Assembly (NCBI RefSeq): GCF_033096465.1 | Contig: NZ_AP028156.1 | Coordinates: 3,428,501 to 3,492,500, forward strand | From: Blautia luti | GTDB lineage: Bacteria; Bacillota; Clostridia; Lachnospirales; Lachnospiraceae | Reading direction: 5' to 3' | DNA length: 64,000 nt | Shown: positions 33,732 to 43,366 of the stretch, one piece after another | How the letters are laid out: each line of letters opens with the position of its first letter | Numbering within the stretch: the first letter of the stretch is position 1 | Program-made: the position numbers and the translations under genes | The notes under the pieces: generated by a model | Database searches by the model: none | What the model saw: only the letters and a program-made list of their open reading frames with translations | What the model was told of the DNA's origin: nothing

Positions 33732-33888
33732 CTTAATCTCCTCCCATTTTCCCATATTCCCCCAATTTTATTGGGGCTATGAATATTGTTTCCTTGTGGT
33801 TGATTGATTCTTGATGTCATCCTATCATACATATCCAATAATTATCAAAATACAAACTCCTCAAAATTCCGCACTCGTTCAAATAATA

Positions 33889-33917
33889 ATGCCAGCTTCA
33901 ATATCCGAAGCTGGCAT
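33889..33917 (-). terminator. Terminator of the 33922 gene
   Basis: ATGCCAGCTTC (33889-33899) pairs with GAAGCTGGCAT (33907-33917), T-rich on the minus-strand side; it lies 5 bp after the gene. Confidence 0.75.
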
Positions 33918-33921
33918 AGCG

Positions 33922-35367
33922 TCATTTCTCTATCATATATGCTTTTCCTATAATTTTTAATATTTCACTTAGAACAGCATGAATCATCTCATACATAAGT
34001 TCATCATTGGGGAGATCTAATATTTTATTCAATATTCTACGGCATTCTTGATTTATACGATTATAATATTTATACTCTAAAAGAATATTATATTCACGAA
34101 ATCTACCTCTTAAAATTTTTTTATCTAGAAAAATACCTTGCCTTTTTTCTACTTGTTCTCCTAGCATACATTTTTTTACAATCGTATAAGATGTCAGATT
34201 ATTTCTGCTTTTATCTAGCAATTTTGCTTTATTCATAAAAATCTCTCGATATACGATGCGAAGTAGAACTACATCTTCTTTATCTCCTATAGCTTCCCCT
34301 TTTAAATTTGCCCAGTCTATATATCTCTTTGCTTTTTCTAAACGCTTATAATCACCCCCTGAGACCATATCATTTTCTTTTAAGTCCATTATTAATTGTT
34401 TTTTATTTGAATACAGTTTTGCTAATCCATAATGGAATGGCTTTGGATTTTCAAAGAAAGTTTTATGTGAATCAATGTCCTTTTCAAGCATTTGCTCAAT
34501 CTGAGTAGCTTCTTCTGCATACGCTTTATATTGCTGCTTCAAAACATATGCTTGATCCGCTAATGATTCCCTTTTTCCCTCTTGATTTATCTTTACACTT
34601 TGATAATTTTTTTTCCCCCAGCGTTCAATCTCCATATCCATTTCATTATTAAGTATGCCTTCAGCCATTATTATAGCTTTCAATCGTTCCTCTTGTTCAT
34701 TGTTATAAAATGTAATGATTATAGAATATAGTACTTCCTCTATTATAAGTTCCGCTATCTTCATATACTCTGTAATTCTCTCATAATTTAACTGTTCCAA
34801 CCCAAAATACATTGGCAGCTGTTTCTCTACCAATAAATTTTGCAGAATTAAGTCCGAACACTCCTGTAATTTTCTTAATGTACAAGAATAATCCAGTCCC
34901 TTATTGCTCTTAATTATTCTTTGAATTGTTCCAATCATTTCTTGAGGAGCAAAAAATGATTCTATTTTTTCATATTGTTCTTGATATATTTTTATTTTTG
35001 AATTCAACTCGTCTGAATCTTTACAATAATCCTCCGCAGATTCATGCTCTGCAATAAGACTCGTAAAATCATAATGCATTCCTTCAAAGTTTTGCTGCGA
35101 TAATAAATTTCTATGTGTGAATTTTTTAATTATCCAATCTGCAATATAATTTGACAGTATATCATCCGATACTTTTCCTTGAAACCAAGATAATTCAGAA
35201 TTTGAACTTTGTATATACTTAAATATTCGTTCTATTTCTGTTCGTATCTGTCCATTTTTTTCTTGTGACTCTCTGCATTTCCATTCTTTACCCGCATATG
35301 TATCTCGATAATCACAAACTAATTTTAGAATTTTCTCTCGTATTTTATCCCAATCGTTCTCTATCAT
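33922..35367 (-). CDS. Unknown helical protein, about 481 residues
   Basis: A large soluble protein, almost entirely predicted helical, rich in Lys/Glu and Ile/Leu, with no recognisable motif. Coiled-coil-like stretches occur in the middle (QYKAYAEEATQIEQMLEKDI). The start at 35367 is chosen for GGGAG nine bases upstream. Base composition is very AT-rich compared with flanking genes, suggesting separate cargo with its own terminator. No function is proposed. Confidence 0.75.
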   Translation of the reverse strand: MIENDWDKIREKILKLVCDYRDTYAGKEWKCRESQEKNGQIRTEIERIFKYIQSSNSELSWFQGKVSDDILSNYIADWIIKKFTHRNLLSQQNFEGMHYDFTSLIAEHESAEDYCKDSDELNSKIKIYQEQYEKIESFFAPQEMIGTIQRIIKSNKGLDYSCTLRKLQECSDLILQNLLVEKQLPMYFGLEQLNYERITEYMKIAELIIEEVLYSIIITFYNNEQEERLKAIIMAEGILNNEMDMEIERWGKKNYQSVKINQEGKRESLADQAYVLKQQYKAYAEEATQIEQMLEKDIDSHKTFFENPKPFHYGLAKLYSNKKQLIMDLKENDMVSGGDYKRLEKAKRYIDWANLKGEAIGDKEDVVLLRIVYREIFMNKAKLLDKSRNNLTSYTIVKKCMLGEQVEKRQGIFLDKKILRGRFREYNILLEYKYYNRINQECRRILNKILDLPNDELMYEMIHAVLSEILKIIGKAYMIEK

Positions 35368-35499
35368 GTGCTTCATCTCCCACATTTTTCTAATTTTCTT
35401 AAGTATAACACGCATTTTTGTTATGGGAATATGGGAAAATGGTATTTTTCGCTAGCTTTTCTCTCTTTACAAGTACTACACTATCTACACAGAAGAAAA

Positions 35500-35521
35500 G
35501 AGTTGCCGTTCTCGGCAACTC
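35500..35521 (-). terminator. Terminator of the anchored-protein gene
   Basis: GAGTTGCCG-ttct-CGGCAACTC with TTTTCTT following on the minus strand. Confidence 0.75.
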
Positions 35522-35545
35522 CCACAATTTTGTTATGCACTCTCA

Positions 35546-37183
35546 TTATTCATTCGGATAATAATCTCCAAAATAATTGTCCTCAGCATCCACATGTATA
35601 TGATGATCTGATGGGTAATAACTCATCTTGATTCCTTTTCCATAATAATAAATATATTCTCCATCATCTCCCATTTCTGCTGGTTTCAGGTTCATTTCCC
35701 ATTCTGCAACATTTCCGTCTGAGCCAGTACACTGCACAAACATTACTGCATCATTCATAACATTGATTTCAATGCCACCTATGTCTCTGGTTCTATAGAA
35801 ACTGTTATAGGTAATAAACCATACATCTGAATCTGATTCAATGGAAGTATCCTCATCCTCTACTAAATCCATATTCTCCTGCCCTGATTCCTCGCCACTT
35901 TCCGTATATGAATCTTCTGACTCCTCATTTGTTTTCTTTCCCTCATTATTCTGGCATACAAATTTTCCACCACAGTCTTGACCGGATTCATCATAAATAT
36001 TTTCATAAAATTGGATTTCCGGCAAATAAGAAACTTCCCCATATGTCAGTTGATCCTCTTCATACTGCGGATAATAATGAAACCTATTTCCGTTCTCGCA
36101 AGTATAAATAACACTGAATATGTCAGTTCCCGGTTCATATTCTGTTGCTTTAAATGAAGTATATTTTTTGCCATTCAAAGAAATCTGAACCGTTCCACCA
36201 TTCTGATACTCCAAATCCAAATATGCAGATTCAAAATAGCTGAACTGTTTATTAGTCTTGCTCCAATATGGATTGAAGGCATAAATATCTGTCCCATCAT
36301 TTACTATGTCAATTTTTTTCGAAATTGAAGTATAATCATAATCTATATCTTGATGATTTTTTAATACCTGTTCTTTCTTTTTTGAGATATCATAATCATC
36401 TTCCGTTAAATCGGCAACTTTCAGACCTGCTTTATAACTTTCAAATGCCATTCTTCTTCTGGTTATAAAATAAGCGCACCTTGCATCATATGCATCCTCC
36501 CCGACAAGTGCTATTGCGCCTTTTTCAATTATGGTTTCAAGAGGAACTTTTGTTGCCATAGCCGTAATTTCATATTCCGAATCTTTAAACTCAAGCCAAT
36601 ATACGTCAAGAGATTCTTTATTGTTTTTGTCTATCTCTATTGCTAAATCGCCATCTTTATATACCCCGGCTATATCTTCTGGTTTTAACAGGGATGAATC
36701 AATTACTTTATCTGCATTATATTCATCTGATATTTTCCGGCACTCAAATTTCTTATTTTCAGGATTTGTCAACGTAAGATTTTTCTTATTCATTTCATAT
36801 GTATATTTTGTTTCTTTATCATCCAGCAAGCATATACTATTTTCTGCCAGATCTATATATGCATATTCCTCTAACCAGCCCTGATCTGGAAACACTACTG
36901 AGCAAGTTCCATCTGTAGTTCCTCTAATACCTTTTGGCAGTAGCAAATTAACATCCAAAATGTCTGTATCATTTATATCAATAGCAAAAATCTTACCATC
37001 ATCTGTAACATATGTTCCTTGAATAGAATCTTCCGTGACTGTTTCATCTAATTCTTTTGCTAACTCTTTTGCTCTCGCATTTTGTGAATGTGTACCATTA
37101 TTTGGATTTGCTATTCCAAAAGCCGCAACAGCTAAAATAACAACTCCTGTCCCGATTAAAAATTTCTTTCTATCAACTTTCAT
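35546..37183 (-). CDS. Membrane-anchored extracytoplasmic protein, unknown
   Basis: A 545-residue protein with an N-terminal hydrophobic anchor (residues 8-26, FLIGTGVVILAVAAFGIA) and a long acidic extracytoplasmic part. It contains repeated small beta modules (GTYVTDDGKIFAIDIND, AGVYKDGDLAIEIDKN) and a Glu/Ser-rich linker (NEESEDSYTESGEESG) before the C-terminal module. No enzyme motif is seen. It is encoded 21 bp downstream of a J-domain membrane protein gene and is likely co-transcribed. Confidence 0.8.
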   Translation of the reverse strand: MKVDRKKFLIGTGVVILAVAAFGIANPNNGTHSQNARAKELAKELDETVTEDSIQGTYVTDDGKIFAIDINDTDILDVNLLLPKGIRGTTDGTCSVVFPDQGWLEEYAYIDLAENSICLLDDKETKYTYEMNKKNLTLTNPENKKFECRKISDEYNADKVIDSSLLKPEDIAGVYKDGDLAIEIDKNNKESLDVYWLEFKDSEYEITAMATKVPLETIIEKGAIALVGEDAYDARCAYFITRRRMAFESYKAGLKVADLTEDDYDISKKKEQVLKNHQDIDYDYTSISKKIDIVNDGTDIYAFNPYWSKTNKQFSYFESAYLDLEYQNGGTVQISLNGKKYTSFKATEYEPGTDIFSVIYTCENGNRFHYYPQYEEDQLTYGEVSYLPEIQFYENIYDESGQDCGGKFVCQNNEGKKTNEESEDSYTESGEESGQENMDLVEDEDTSIESDSDVWFITYNSFYRTRDIGGIEINVMNDAVMFVQCTGSDGNVAEWEMNLKPAEMGDDGEYIYYYGKGIKMSYYPSDHHIHVDAEDNYFGDYYPNE

Positions 37184-37204
37184 TTGCCATCCTCCGACTT
37201 GATA

Positions 37205-37852
37205 TTATGGTTCATCAACCTTGACAATAATCTCAACAACCTTAACAACCACCCAAATCAATGCACAAACCATTAAAAATGTACATATACCGCTTAACCA
37301 GTTATGTATCCCATATACTGCAAAAGTGATCCTTAATCCCATTAAAGCTACCAAACTCTCAAGAGATTCACTATCTTCACTATTCCAATGCCCCTTTGCT
37401 GCTGGTAATTGGTTGATAATTTCTATAATATAAGGTGATACCAACCCCGCCAGGCAGAATATCATGTAACATATCGCAATTATTCCAAACCATCTCGGTA
37501 AGCCTAATATTCTAAATATAATACTCAACACCGCTGCTGCTATAACCCCTGCTATTTTTTCTTTTCGTTCATCTCTGCTGTGTGGCACTTCTTCCTTTGT
37601 TTGTGTTCCAGAATTTTGTTGCTCCGTTGCATTGTTCTTATGCTTTTCCCATTCACAATCATAAGCTGCCCTTTTATTTTTGTCGGAAAGCACCTCGTAT
37701 GCTTCATTGATATCTTCGATATTTTTTTCTCCCGGAACAACTGTTCCTCCATTATCTGGATGCATTCTTTTAACTAATGCTTTGTATGCCGCTTTAATTA
37801 CTTCTTCTGAAGCATCCGATGTCACTTCCAGTATTTCGTAATAATCCTTCAT
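37205..37852 (-). CDS. J-domain protein with membrane segments
   Basis: A 215-residue protein. Residues 1-70 are a J domain ([48 protein letters not shown]) with the essential HPD motif. After a charged linker come four hydrophobic helices. A membrane-tethered DnaJ-like co-chaperone on a mobile element should recruit host DnaK. Together with the anchored protein and a small membrane protein it forms a three-gene module of unknown role. Confidence 0.9.
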   Translation of the reverse strand: MKDYYEILEVTSDASEEVIKAAYKALVKRMHPDNGGTVVPGEKNIEDINEAYEVLSDKNKRAAYDCEWEKHKNNATEQQNSGTQTKEEVPHSRDERKEKIAGVIAAAVLSIIFRILGLPRWFGIIAICYMIFCLAGLVSPYIIEIINQLPAAKGHWNSEDSESLESLVALMGLRITFAVYGIHNWLSGICTFLMVCALIWVVVKVVEIIVKVDEP

Positions 37853-37903
37853 TATTGTTTTTCTCCTGTCAACAAATCTTTTTTAGAACTCTGTTCAAAT
37901 TTA

Positions 37904-38086
37904 CTACTTTCCCAAAAGCATTTTTATAACAGCGATCGGAATCAATATCCATCCCAGAATAGTCCCCATTACCAGACGTCTCATAAAAATGGTCATTCCT
38001 GTACCAATCAAAATTTTATTGGCATAAATCGTTCTTCCGGTTGCCCAATATCCAAACGCCATATAAACAAAGAATAATATTGTCAT
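37904..38086 (-). CDS. Small membrane protein
   Basis: Sixty residues with two hydrophobic helices (TILFFVYMAFGYWATG, LVMGTILGWILIPIAVIKML) and a basic centre. First gene of the J-domain module, transcribed from a promoter that overlaps a palindrome in the divergent region. Not recognised. Confidence 0.7.
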   Translation of the reverse strand: MTILFFVYMAFGYWATGRTIYANKILIGTGMTIFMRRLVMGTILGWILIPIAVIKMLLGK

Positions 38087-38128
38087 TTTACTCTCTCTTT
38101 CCCCTTATTCCTTTCGATTTATAGTATG

Positions 38129-38175
38129 AACCTATTTTATCACTTTTCATTTCATTTTCAAACCTATTAGGTTTG
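38129..38175. promoter_or_regulatory. Divergent promoter with palindromic operator
   Basis: CAAACCTATTAGGTTTG (38159-38175) is a perfect dyad overlapping a minus-strand -35 (TTGAAA, 38156-38161); -10 TAAAAT at 38134-38139, spacer 16 bp. A half site AACCTA lies at 38129-38134. The likely ligand is the Xre regulator at 38257. Confidence 0.65.
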
Positions 38176-38256
38176 TATTTCTTTATTTTCTATACCTTTT
38201 AATGCGTTAATAATCTTATTAAGTCGGGATAAGCTATACGCAGGAGGTCTAGTCAT

Positions 38257-38601
38257 ATGAATAATGATTTTTTAATCCCCATAGGAAAACGTATTGCAGA
38301 AATTCGACGTTCCAACCACGTTACTCAGGAAGCTCTGGCAAATGAACTCGGTGTCAGTCCAAAGCACATTTCCCATGTAGAATGCGGAACATCCTCTTTG
38401 TCTTTGAAGAATTTTTCCATGTTCTGTGATCTGTTTCATTGCAGTTTGGATTACCTTATTTTCGGTAACAACAAAAATGATGTTCTTTCCAAACTTCCAC
38501 CAGAGATCACACAAATTCTTTCTACTGGAACTGATGCTGATATTGACCGTTTAAACCGATATTTGCAGGTATATATCGAACTTTTGAATGCAAACGATTA
38601 A
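38257..38601 (+). CDS. Xre-type regulator
   Basis: A 114-residue protein with HTH_3 at residues 8-65 (GKRIAEIRRSNHVTQEALANEL, PKHISHVECGTSSLSLKN). One of only two plus-strand genes in the 16.9-kb unit. Divergent from the J-domain module, with a dyad operator in the gap, so it probably represses that module and itself. Confidence 0.9.
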   Translation: MNNDFLIPIGKRIAEIRRSNHVTQEALANELGVSPKHISHVECGTSSLSLKNFSMFCDLFHCSLDYLIFGNNKNDVLSKLPPEITQILSTGTDADIDRLNRYLQVYIELLNAND

Positions 38602-38624
38602 AATTTTATTCTAATTCAGCTTCC

Positions 38625-38675
38625 AGCAGCTCCAGATTTAAAGACATTCTTTTATCCAGAGCTGCTGTTTACTTT
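38625..38675 (+). terminator. Terminator after the Xre gene
   Basis: AGCAGCTC and GAGCTGCT form a stem with a long loop, followed by GTTTACTTT; convergent with the next gene. Confidence 0.5.
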
Positions 38676-38692
38676 GACTTTCTATATCCCTA

Positions 38693-39487
38693 TTACAGCA
38701 AATCCACCTCTTTCCTATATTCTTCTATATACATCCACGGAAACAGTTCCTTTACCGCTCTTCGTGCTGTCTCCTTATCTGTTCCAATAACTGCTTCGAT
38801 GTCGTCATGATGAATCCCATCAAAGTCATCACATGATATGATTGTATTTTCTCCGCAGAACACGTCATACAAACGGGAAATGTAGATATCTGCTCCACTC
38901 TCCGGTTCCGCCACACTGGTAATAATCCCTTCGGAATACCCATAGATTGGATACTTGAATTTAACAATATCTCCAAATTTATATCGTTCATGCATGTAAT
39001 CATAATCCGAAAGCTCGCACCGACATTCCAAACTTTTTTCCCATGTCATATCTCCATAAATTTCAAATCTTCTAATACCACTCGGATATTCCATGCAATA
39101 GGAAACCGCCGATGCACAGCTTTCAAAATATTCTTTATGCGACAGAAATACCTTTTGAACTGAAGTACGTGAGTACCATGGAATGCACTTGTTGCTGTCT
39201 ATATACTGAGCTTCTGCATATAACTTTAATTTTCCATTCTTGATATCGTCTTCCAATGCTTTTTTGCTGGAATAAACCTTTGCATTTATCAGATTTTCAA
39301 TCACATCATCAAAACCGTTTTGAAAATCTTCCTTAATGCTGTCGAGATCAGTATCCATACTACTAACAGACTCCCTTTGTCTTGGTGTATCGCATATGGA
39401 AATTGTAAGTTCCAGTTCCTTATCTCTATTTTCAACTACAATAAAATTTTTGTACCATATCATCATATTCTTTAATTCCTCCATCAT
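38693..39487 (-). CDS. Unknown protein, about 264 residues
   Basis: A soluble acidic protein without known motif. The N-terminal half carries many Asp/Glu and Lys; the C-terminal half has a small beta part (YKFGDIVKFKYPIYGYSEGIITSV) and ends in helices. It lies downstream of the resolvase gene. Similar proteins of unknown function are frequent on Lachnospiraceae elements, but no family is claimed. Confidence 0.7.
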   Translation of the reverse strand: MMEELKNMMIWYKNFIVVENRDKELELTISICDTPRQRESVSSMDTDLDSIKEDFQNGFDDVIENLINAKVYSSKKALEDDIKNGKLKLYAEAQYIDSNKCIPWYSRTSVQKVFLSHKEYFESCASAVSYCMEYPSGIRRFEIYGDMTWEKSLECRCELSDYDYMHERYKFGDIVKFKYPIYGYSEGIITSVAEPESGADIYISRLYDVFCGENTIISCDDFDGIHHDDIEAVIGTDKETARRAVKELFPWMYIEEYRKEVDLL

Positions 39488-39518
39488 TTTTTCAAATCTC
39501 GCATATCTCTATAAACCT

Positions 39519-40205
39519 TTACCTCTGCTCTATCTGCAATTCATTTTTGTATTTGTAAAAAGTCTTTTTAGATATTCCAGCCTGTTTCATTGTTTCTATG
39601 TCATTGAGCGAACCACCGAAGTCCTGATTATGCTTCATGATGATTCGTTTGGCTGCTTTTGATTTTTTAGTTTCATAAGTACGTCCCGGAAGCTGTCCAA
39701 TCTGCTTTCCATTTAATCTGGCAGTTTCTATCCCCTCTTTAGTACGCTGGCGAAGATCTGATACTTCTTTCTCAGCCTGTTCAAAAGCAAGTCTGATCTG
39801 TGATTTCGCCAGTTCCAGAAGATATCGGTTGATTCCTTCCAGAATCAGATCAACTGTATCTCCAGTCATGTTCAACTGATTTCCCATTGCCTTTTTGTAG
39901 GTATCCGTATTGATATGTGGCTCTTTTAAGAAAATGAGATTGATTCCCTTACGGAACAATTCTTCATATAATTGGAATCCTTCTTCTGCGTTACGGGACA
40001 TTCTGCTGACAGAATCGAAAACAATCGTATCTCCAGTTCGGACTATTTTCAGAAGCTTTTCCAGTTCCTTTCTGCCCTGAAATTTTGTTCCCGTATAGAT
40101 TTCTTTGATGATAATTGCATCCGGGAACACTGCTAGTATATTTCTTACCTGCCGTTCTATATTCTGCTTTCGGGTAGAGATACGGCAATATCCATATAGT
40201 TTCAA
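39519..40205 (-). CDS. Serine recombinase of the resolvase/invertase family
   Basis: A 228-residue small serine recombinase. Catalytic Ser in GYCRISTRKQ, Arg residues in FDSVSRMSRNAEEG, the E helix (AFEQAEKEVSDLRQRTKEGIETA) and a C-terminal helix-turn-helix (IETMKQAGISKKTFYKYKNEL). It may resolve multimers or act as regulator. The upstream region contains repeats of CGTCAGATTTAC that could be its res site. Confidence 0.92.
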   Translation of the reverse strand: MKLYGYCRISTRKQNIERQVRNILAVFPDAIIIKEIYTGTKFQGRKELEKLLKIVRTGDTIVFDSVSRMSRNAEEGFQLYEELFRKGINLIFLKEPHINTDTYKKAMGNQLNMTGDTVDLILEGINRYLLELAKSQIRLAFEQAEKEVSDLRQRTKEGIETARLNGKQIGQLPGRTYETKKSKAAKRIIMKHNQDFGGSLNDIETMKQAGISKKTFYKYKNELQIEQR

Positions 40206-40226
40206 ATTTCAACTCACCTCCAACGG

Positions 40227-40326
40227 TAGTAAATCTGACGGTCGTTAGATTTACACTTGCTTTTTATGCCATGGCAGATATAAAATGCCATAATTTTACT
40301 ACTAATCATCTACACGTCAGATTTAC
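40227..40326. repeat. Repeated CGTYAGATTTAC motif upstream of the resolvase
   Basis: Copies: GTAGTAAATCTGACG (40227-40241, inverted), CGTTAGATTTAC (40244-40255) and CGTCAGATTTAC (40315-40326). A fourth copy with the same flank (CGTCAGATTTACTAC) is at 28882-28896 near the left end of the unit. Possible recombinase or repressor binding sites. Confidence 0.6.
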
Positions 40327-40390
40327 CCCACAAAAAATAAAATCTGTTGAACAGCCAGGCATCTGCCTGACTGTTCCACATTAATAATTG

Positions 40391-41278
40391 TTATGCTGCA
40401 ATTTTTAATTCCTGTGTATCCCTGTTGTAAGTGTACACATGATCCGATAAGTAATCTTCCGGAAGAACTACAGATGTATTGACATTCTTTACCATTTCTG
40501 CGCACGCTTCACAATCTCCGGTATACTGGTTTTCTGGTAATACGATCAGCTCATGCAGAGAGCTTGGAAGGATAATCAAGTTTCCAAGGCTCTGGCTGAT
40601 CTTCGACAGTTCCTTTTTTAACAAAAGAACAGAAGCCCCGTAATAACGGCTAGCATTTGTCAGTACATACATCGGAAATGACGGCTCATCCTCTTTCTGC
40701 AGCCATATTGGGAGAATCTCTTTCATATTCTTAAAGAAGACCTGATCGGATATTTCCATATTTTCTATTCCGGTTCTGTACAGTTCTTCTTCTGAAATCC
40801 CCCACATATCCAGATATTTATTCTTAACGTCCATGGTCTCTAATTCGTCTCCGCTTTCATTGAACTTTATGTAATACACAACTGCAAAGTCCAGATAGAA
40901 GCGGTGTGGCATATCTTCCAGCAATTCCATATTCTGTTCCGCATTGATAAGCTTTACACATATATTAGATTTCATCTGATTCCAGTTCATCAGGTCCGTA
41001 ATCTTGATATTAGGGACATAGTTCATATGCTCCATAATTACATCGTAAACAGTATCAGAAACTTCTTTCAGTGAAATCTTGGAATGGAGAAACATATTGT
41101 AATATCCGTCAAGATACACGATTGGCTGTGCCTGATTCTCTGTACCGGAAATTGTAATCCCCACAAAAGATGTACCATTATTCTTATGAACCGTAGTAGT
41201 CCATACACTAAAATTTCCATCTGCTTTTTCTCTTACTGCAGATAATACCTGTTCTGCAAATTCATTTAACTGCATCAT
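40391..41278 (-). CDS. DUF5688 family protein
   Basis: A 295-residue protein matching DUF5688: N-terminal coil, VYLDGYYNMFLHSKISLKEV, HRFYLDFAVVYYIKF, and ILPSSLHELIVLPE near the C-terminus. These proteins are frequent on gut Firmicutes integrative elements; function unknown. It follows the recombination genes in the same direction. Confidence 0.8.
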   Translation of the reverse strand: MMQLNEFAEQVLSAVREKADGNFSVWTTTVHKNNGTSFVGITISGTENQAQPIVYLDGYYNMFLHSKISLKEVSDTVYDVIMEHMNYVPNIKITDLMNWNQMKSNICVKLINAEQNMELLEDMPHRFYLDFAVVYYIKFNESGDELETMDVKNKYLDMWGISEEELYRTGIENMEISDQVFFKNMKEILPIWLQKEDEPSFPMYVLTNASRYYGASVLLLKKELSKISQSLGNLIILPSSLHELIVLPENQYTGDCEACAEMVKNVNTSVVLPEDYLSDHVYTYNRDTQELKIAA

Positions 41279-41297
41279 AATTTATCCCAACCTTTCT

Positions 41298-42017
41298 TTA
41301 AGCTGCTTTGCTCTTGGTTTTCTTCAAACTGTTAATTGCCTTCTGACATGTCTCTTCGGACATCTCCTGAATACTCTGCACTTTATATCTCTTTAATACC
41401 GTATCCAGTGCCACGCCTGTCCGTTCCAATTCCCTGTTGATAGACTGCTCATAATCCACAGCCTTTTTTGCACCTGAAAACGCTGTTATTGATTGCATTT
41501 TACCTGCTTCTGTTGGAAACAGACTGTACACAACCTGACCGTTCTGATTTGAGATCACAAGACCTGAGATTTCTCTATTCTGGTTATAATGAATCTCTTT
41601 TACCTTGAATTTATCATAGGTAATACATCTGTCATTTTTCTTCTGAATATTTACTTTAGTTGCCGGAATCCAGATGAACGGTGCAGAATATAGCTCCCTG
41701 CCTATTCCTACGCTGACACAGGCTCTTTTAAAGGAATCGCTTGCCTGTCCCTTTTCCTTTTCAGTATAGCTTTCTGTGCCTACATCCATTTTGGATATCC
41801 ACTGATGCTTGTTTTCATCCCAGATACGAACGGTACAGTAAAGATTGTCCCCGATCAGCTCATGCTGACGTTCCCAGTTCATTGCTCCAAATGTCTCATC
41901 CAGAATCTTCATATCTGCCCTGGCATCCTTATAGAGCAAGAGAGACAAGCCCTTTTCACTGATAGTACCAACCCGGCACTCGATTTCATCACTGTTTAAT
42001 AAACGAATCTGATTCAT
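41298..42017 (-). CDS. Rad52/22-like single-strand annealing protein
   Basis: A 239-residue protein: LYKDARADMKILDETFGAMNWERQHEL, CTVRIWDENKHQWISKMDVGTES, EKGQASDSFKRACVSVGIGRELYSAPFIWIP. This is the Rad52/Sak-type annealing fold of phages and elements. It would pair with the YqaJ exonuclease encoded at 42355 to make a two-component recombination system. The start overlaps the preceding gene by 4 bp. Confidence 0.8.
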   Translation of the reverse strand: MNQIRLLNSDEIECRVGTISEKGLSLLLYKDARADMKILDETFGAMNWERQHELIGDNLYCTVRIWDENKHQWISKMDVGTESYTEKEKGQASDSFKRACVSVGIGRELYSAPFIWIPATKVNIQKKNDRCITYDKFKVKEIHYNQNREISGLVISNQNGQVVYSLFPTEAGKMQSITAFSGAKKAVDYEQSINRELERTGVALDTVLKRYKVQSIQEMSEETCQKAINSLKKTKSKAA

Positions 42018-42349
42018 GCTACATTCCTTTCTTTGAGTTCTTCCGTATTAGAAATCAGCTTTTTCATTTCATCCGCTACATGATGTTCCATTTCAGCGTA
42101 ATGACTGTCTGATCTCTTCATCCACAGTTCATACAGATACTTCAGAATATCACGATGGTTCATTAATCTTTCCAGCTCGTTTACTGACAATTTCATTGCA
42201 AATTCTTTTAAAATTTCGTAAATGTTTATCATACAGTCAATCTCATAACAACGAGCATATATAGAACCACTGTTTTCTTCCAGTACAGAAGCCTTATAAG
42301 ACTGATACTCACCGTATATCCGATTCAGAAAATACTCCCTCATCTGCAT
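42014..42349 (-). CDS. Unknown helical protein between SSAP and exonuclease genes
   Basis: A 111-residue helical protein (YFLNRIYGEYQSYKASVLEE, IYEILKEFAMKLSVNELERLMNH). Overlaps the annealing-protein gene by 4 bp and follows the exonuclease by 5 bp, so it is part of the recombination operon. Not recognised. Confidence 0.75.
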   Translation of the reverse strand: MQMREYFLNRIYGEYQSYKASVLEENSGSIYARCYEIDCMINIYEILKEFAMKLSVNELERLMNHRDILKYLYELWMKRSDSHYAEMEHHVADEMKKLISNTEELKERNVA

Positions 42350-42354
42350 CCCTC

Positions 42355-43284
42355 CTAAGCTACTGATAATCGTCGATACTGGCTCTGGGTAAGATAATCA
42401 TTGTAAATATCCGGCTTTTCTGTCTTTAAGCGTTTTGTATCAACAGAACTCTTGCTAATCTGTTTCCAAGAAATCTTACGATTCCCGACAATCCCTGTTT
42501 CTGCTTCTTTCAGATAATTTTTCAACTGATTCCCGGCTGCATTCTTAGCGGTCTCTACATCTTTTAACTGTTTAGACAATCTTTCATATTCCTCGCAGAT
42601 AGGAATGACTTCTTCAGGAAGAGTAATAGTCTCTCCATTGGAATGACCGAATTTGCTGTTAAAATAATTGGTTGTAGCTTCAGAGCCATCTGGAACAGGT
42701 TCGATACCGCCCAGTACATTTTCTTCCCAGAAGTGCTTTTCCATAAGGATAATTTTCTCGATCATTTCTTCATCCCGTTCCATCATATGACAGTAAAAGT
42801 GATTGCCACCCACAATTGCTGCAATATAAGTTCTTTTTGCTCCTGTGACTGCCATATAATGCTGAATTTGCAAGATATAAGGAGCTGGTATGCCTTCTTC
42901 CCAGATATCCTGCTTAAATGCGGAAGCTGTCTTTGCTTCAAAGATAGCCATTTCTCCATTATCGTTGATTGTTCCATCAAGGTTTGCTGTCATAAACGGA
43001 TATTCCTCACTCTGCAGAATCATATGTTTCTGGCGTACCTTGATTCCGGTTCTGGCAGTAAACTCTTTTCTTACGATTGGTTCCAGAAGAGTTCCAAAAT
43101 GAGTGTATTCCGTATCACCTTCTTCCAACTCCACCTGACCAGTCTTCTCAAGCCATAACTGATGGACCGATTTAAACGGATTGATTCCTGCAAGAATAGA
43201 AACGTCTGAACCACCAATTCCCTGTGTCCTATACTTCAACCATTCTTCATGGCTAAGATCTTTTGTTTTCGCTAAAATCTTCAT
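42355..43284 (-). CDS. YqaJ-type viral recombinase/exonuclease
   Basis: A 309-residue lambda-exonuclease-like nuclease. Motifs: KYRTQGIGGSDVSILAGINPF, NLDGTIN (Asp), IFEAKTA (Glu-x-Lys) and QIQHYMAVTG (Gln). It resects double-strand ends for the annealing protein. GGAGAA precedes the ATG at 43284. Confidence 0.92.
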   Translation of the reverse strand: MKILAKTKDLSHEEWLKYRTQGIGGSDVSILAGINPFKSVHQLWLEKTGQVELEEGDTEYTHFGTLLEPIVRKEFTARTGIKVRQKHMILQSEEYPFMTANLDGTINDNGEMAIFEAKTASAFKQDIWEEGIPAPYILQIQHYMAVTGAKRTYIAAIVGGNHFYCHMMERDEEMIEKIILMEKHFWEENVLGGIEPVPDGSEATTNYFNSKFGHSNGETITLPEEVIPICEEYERLSKQLKDVETAKNAAGNQLKNYLKEAETGIVGNRKISWKQISKSSVDTKRLKTEKPDIYNDYLTQSQYRRLSVA

Positions 43285-43366
43285 ATTCTTTTCTCCATTT
43301 CTGACTGAAATACTCCTGCACGTTCATGTGCAGGAGCATTCTTTAATTTTATTTACCATATTGAAT

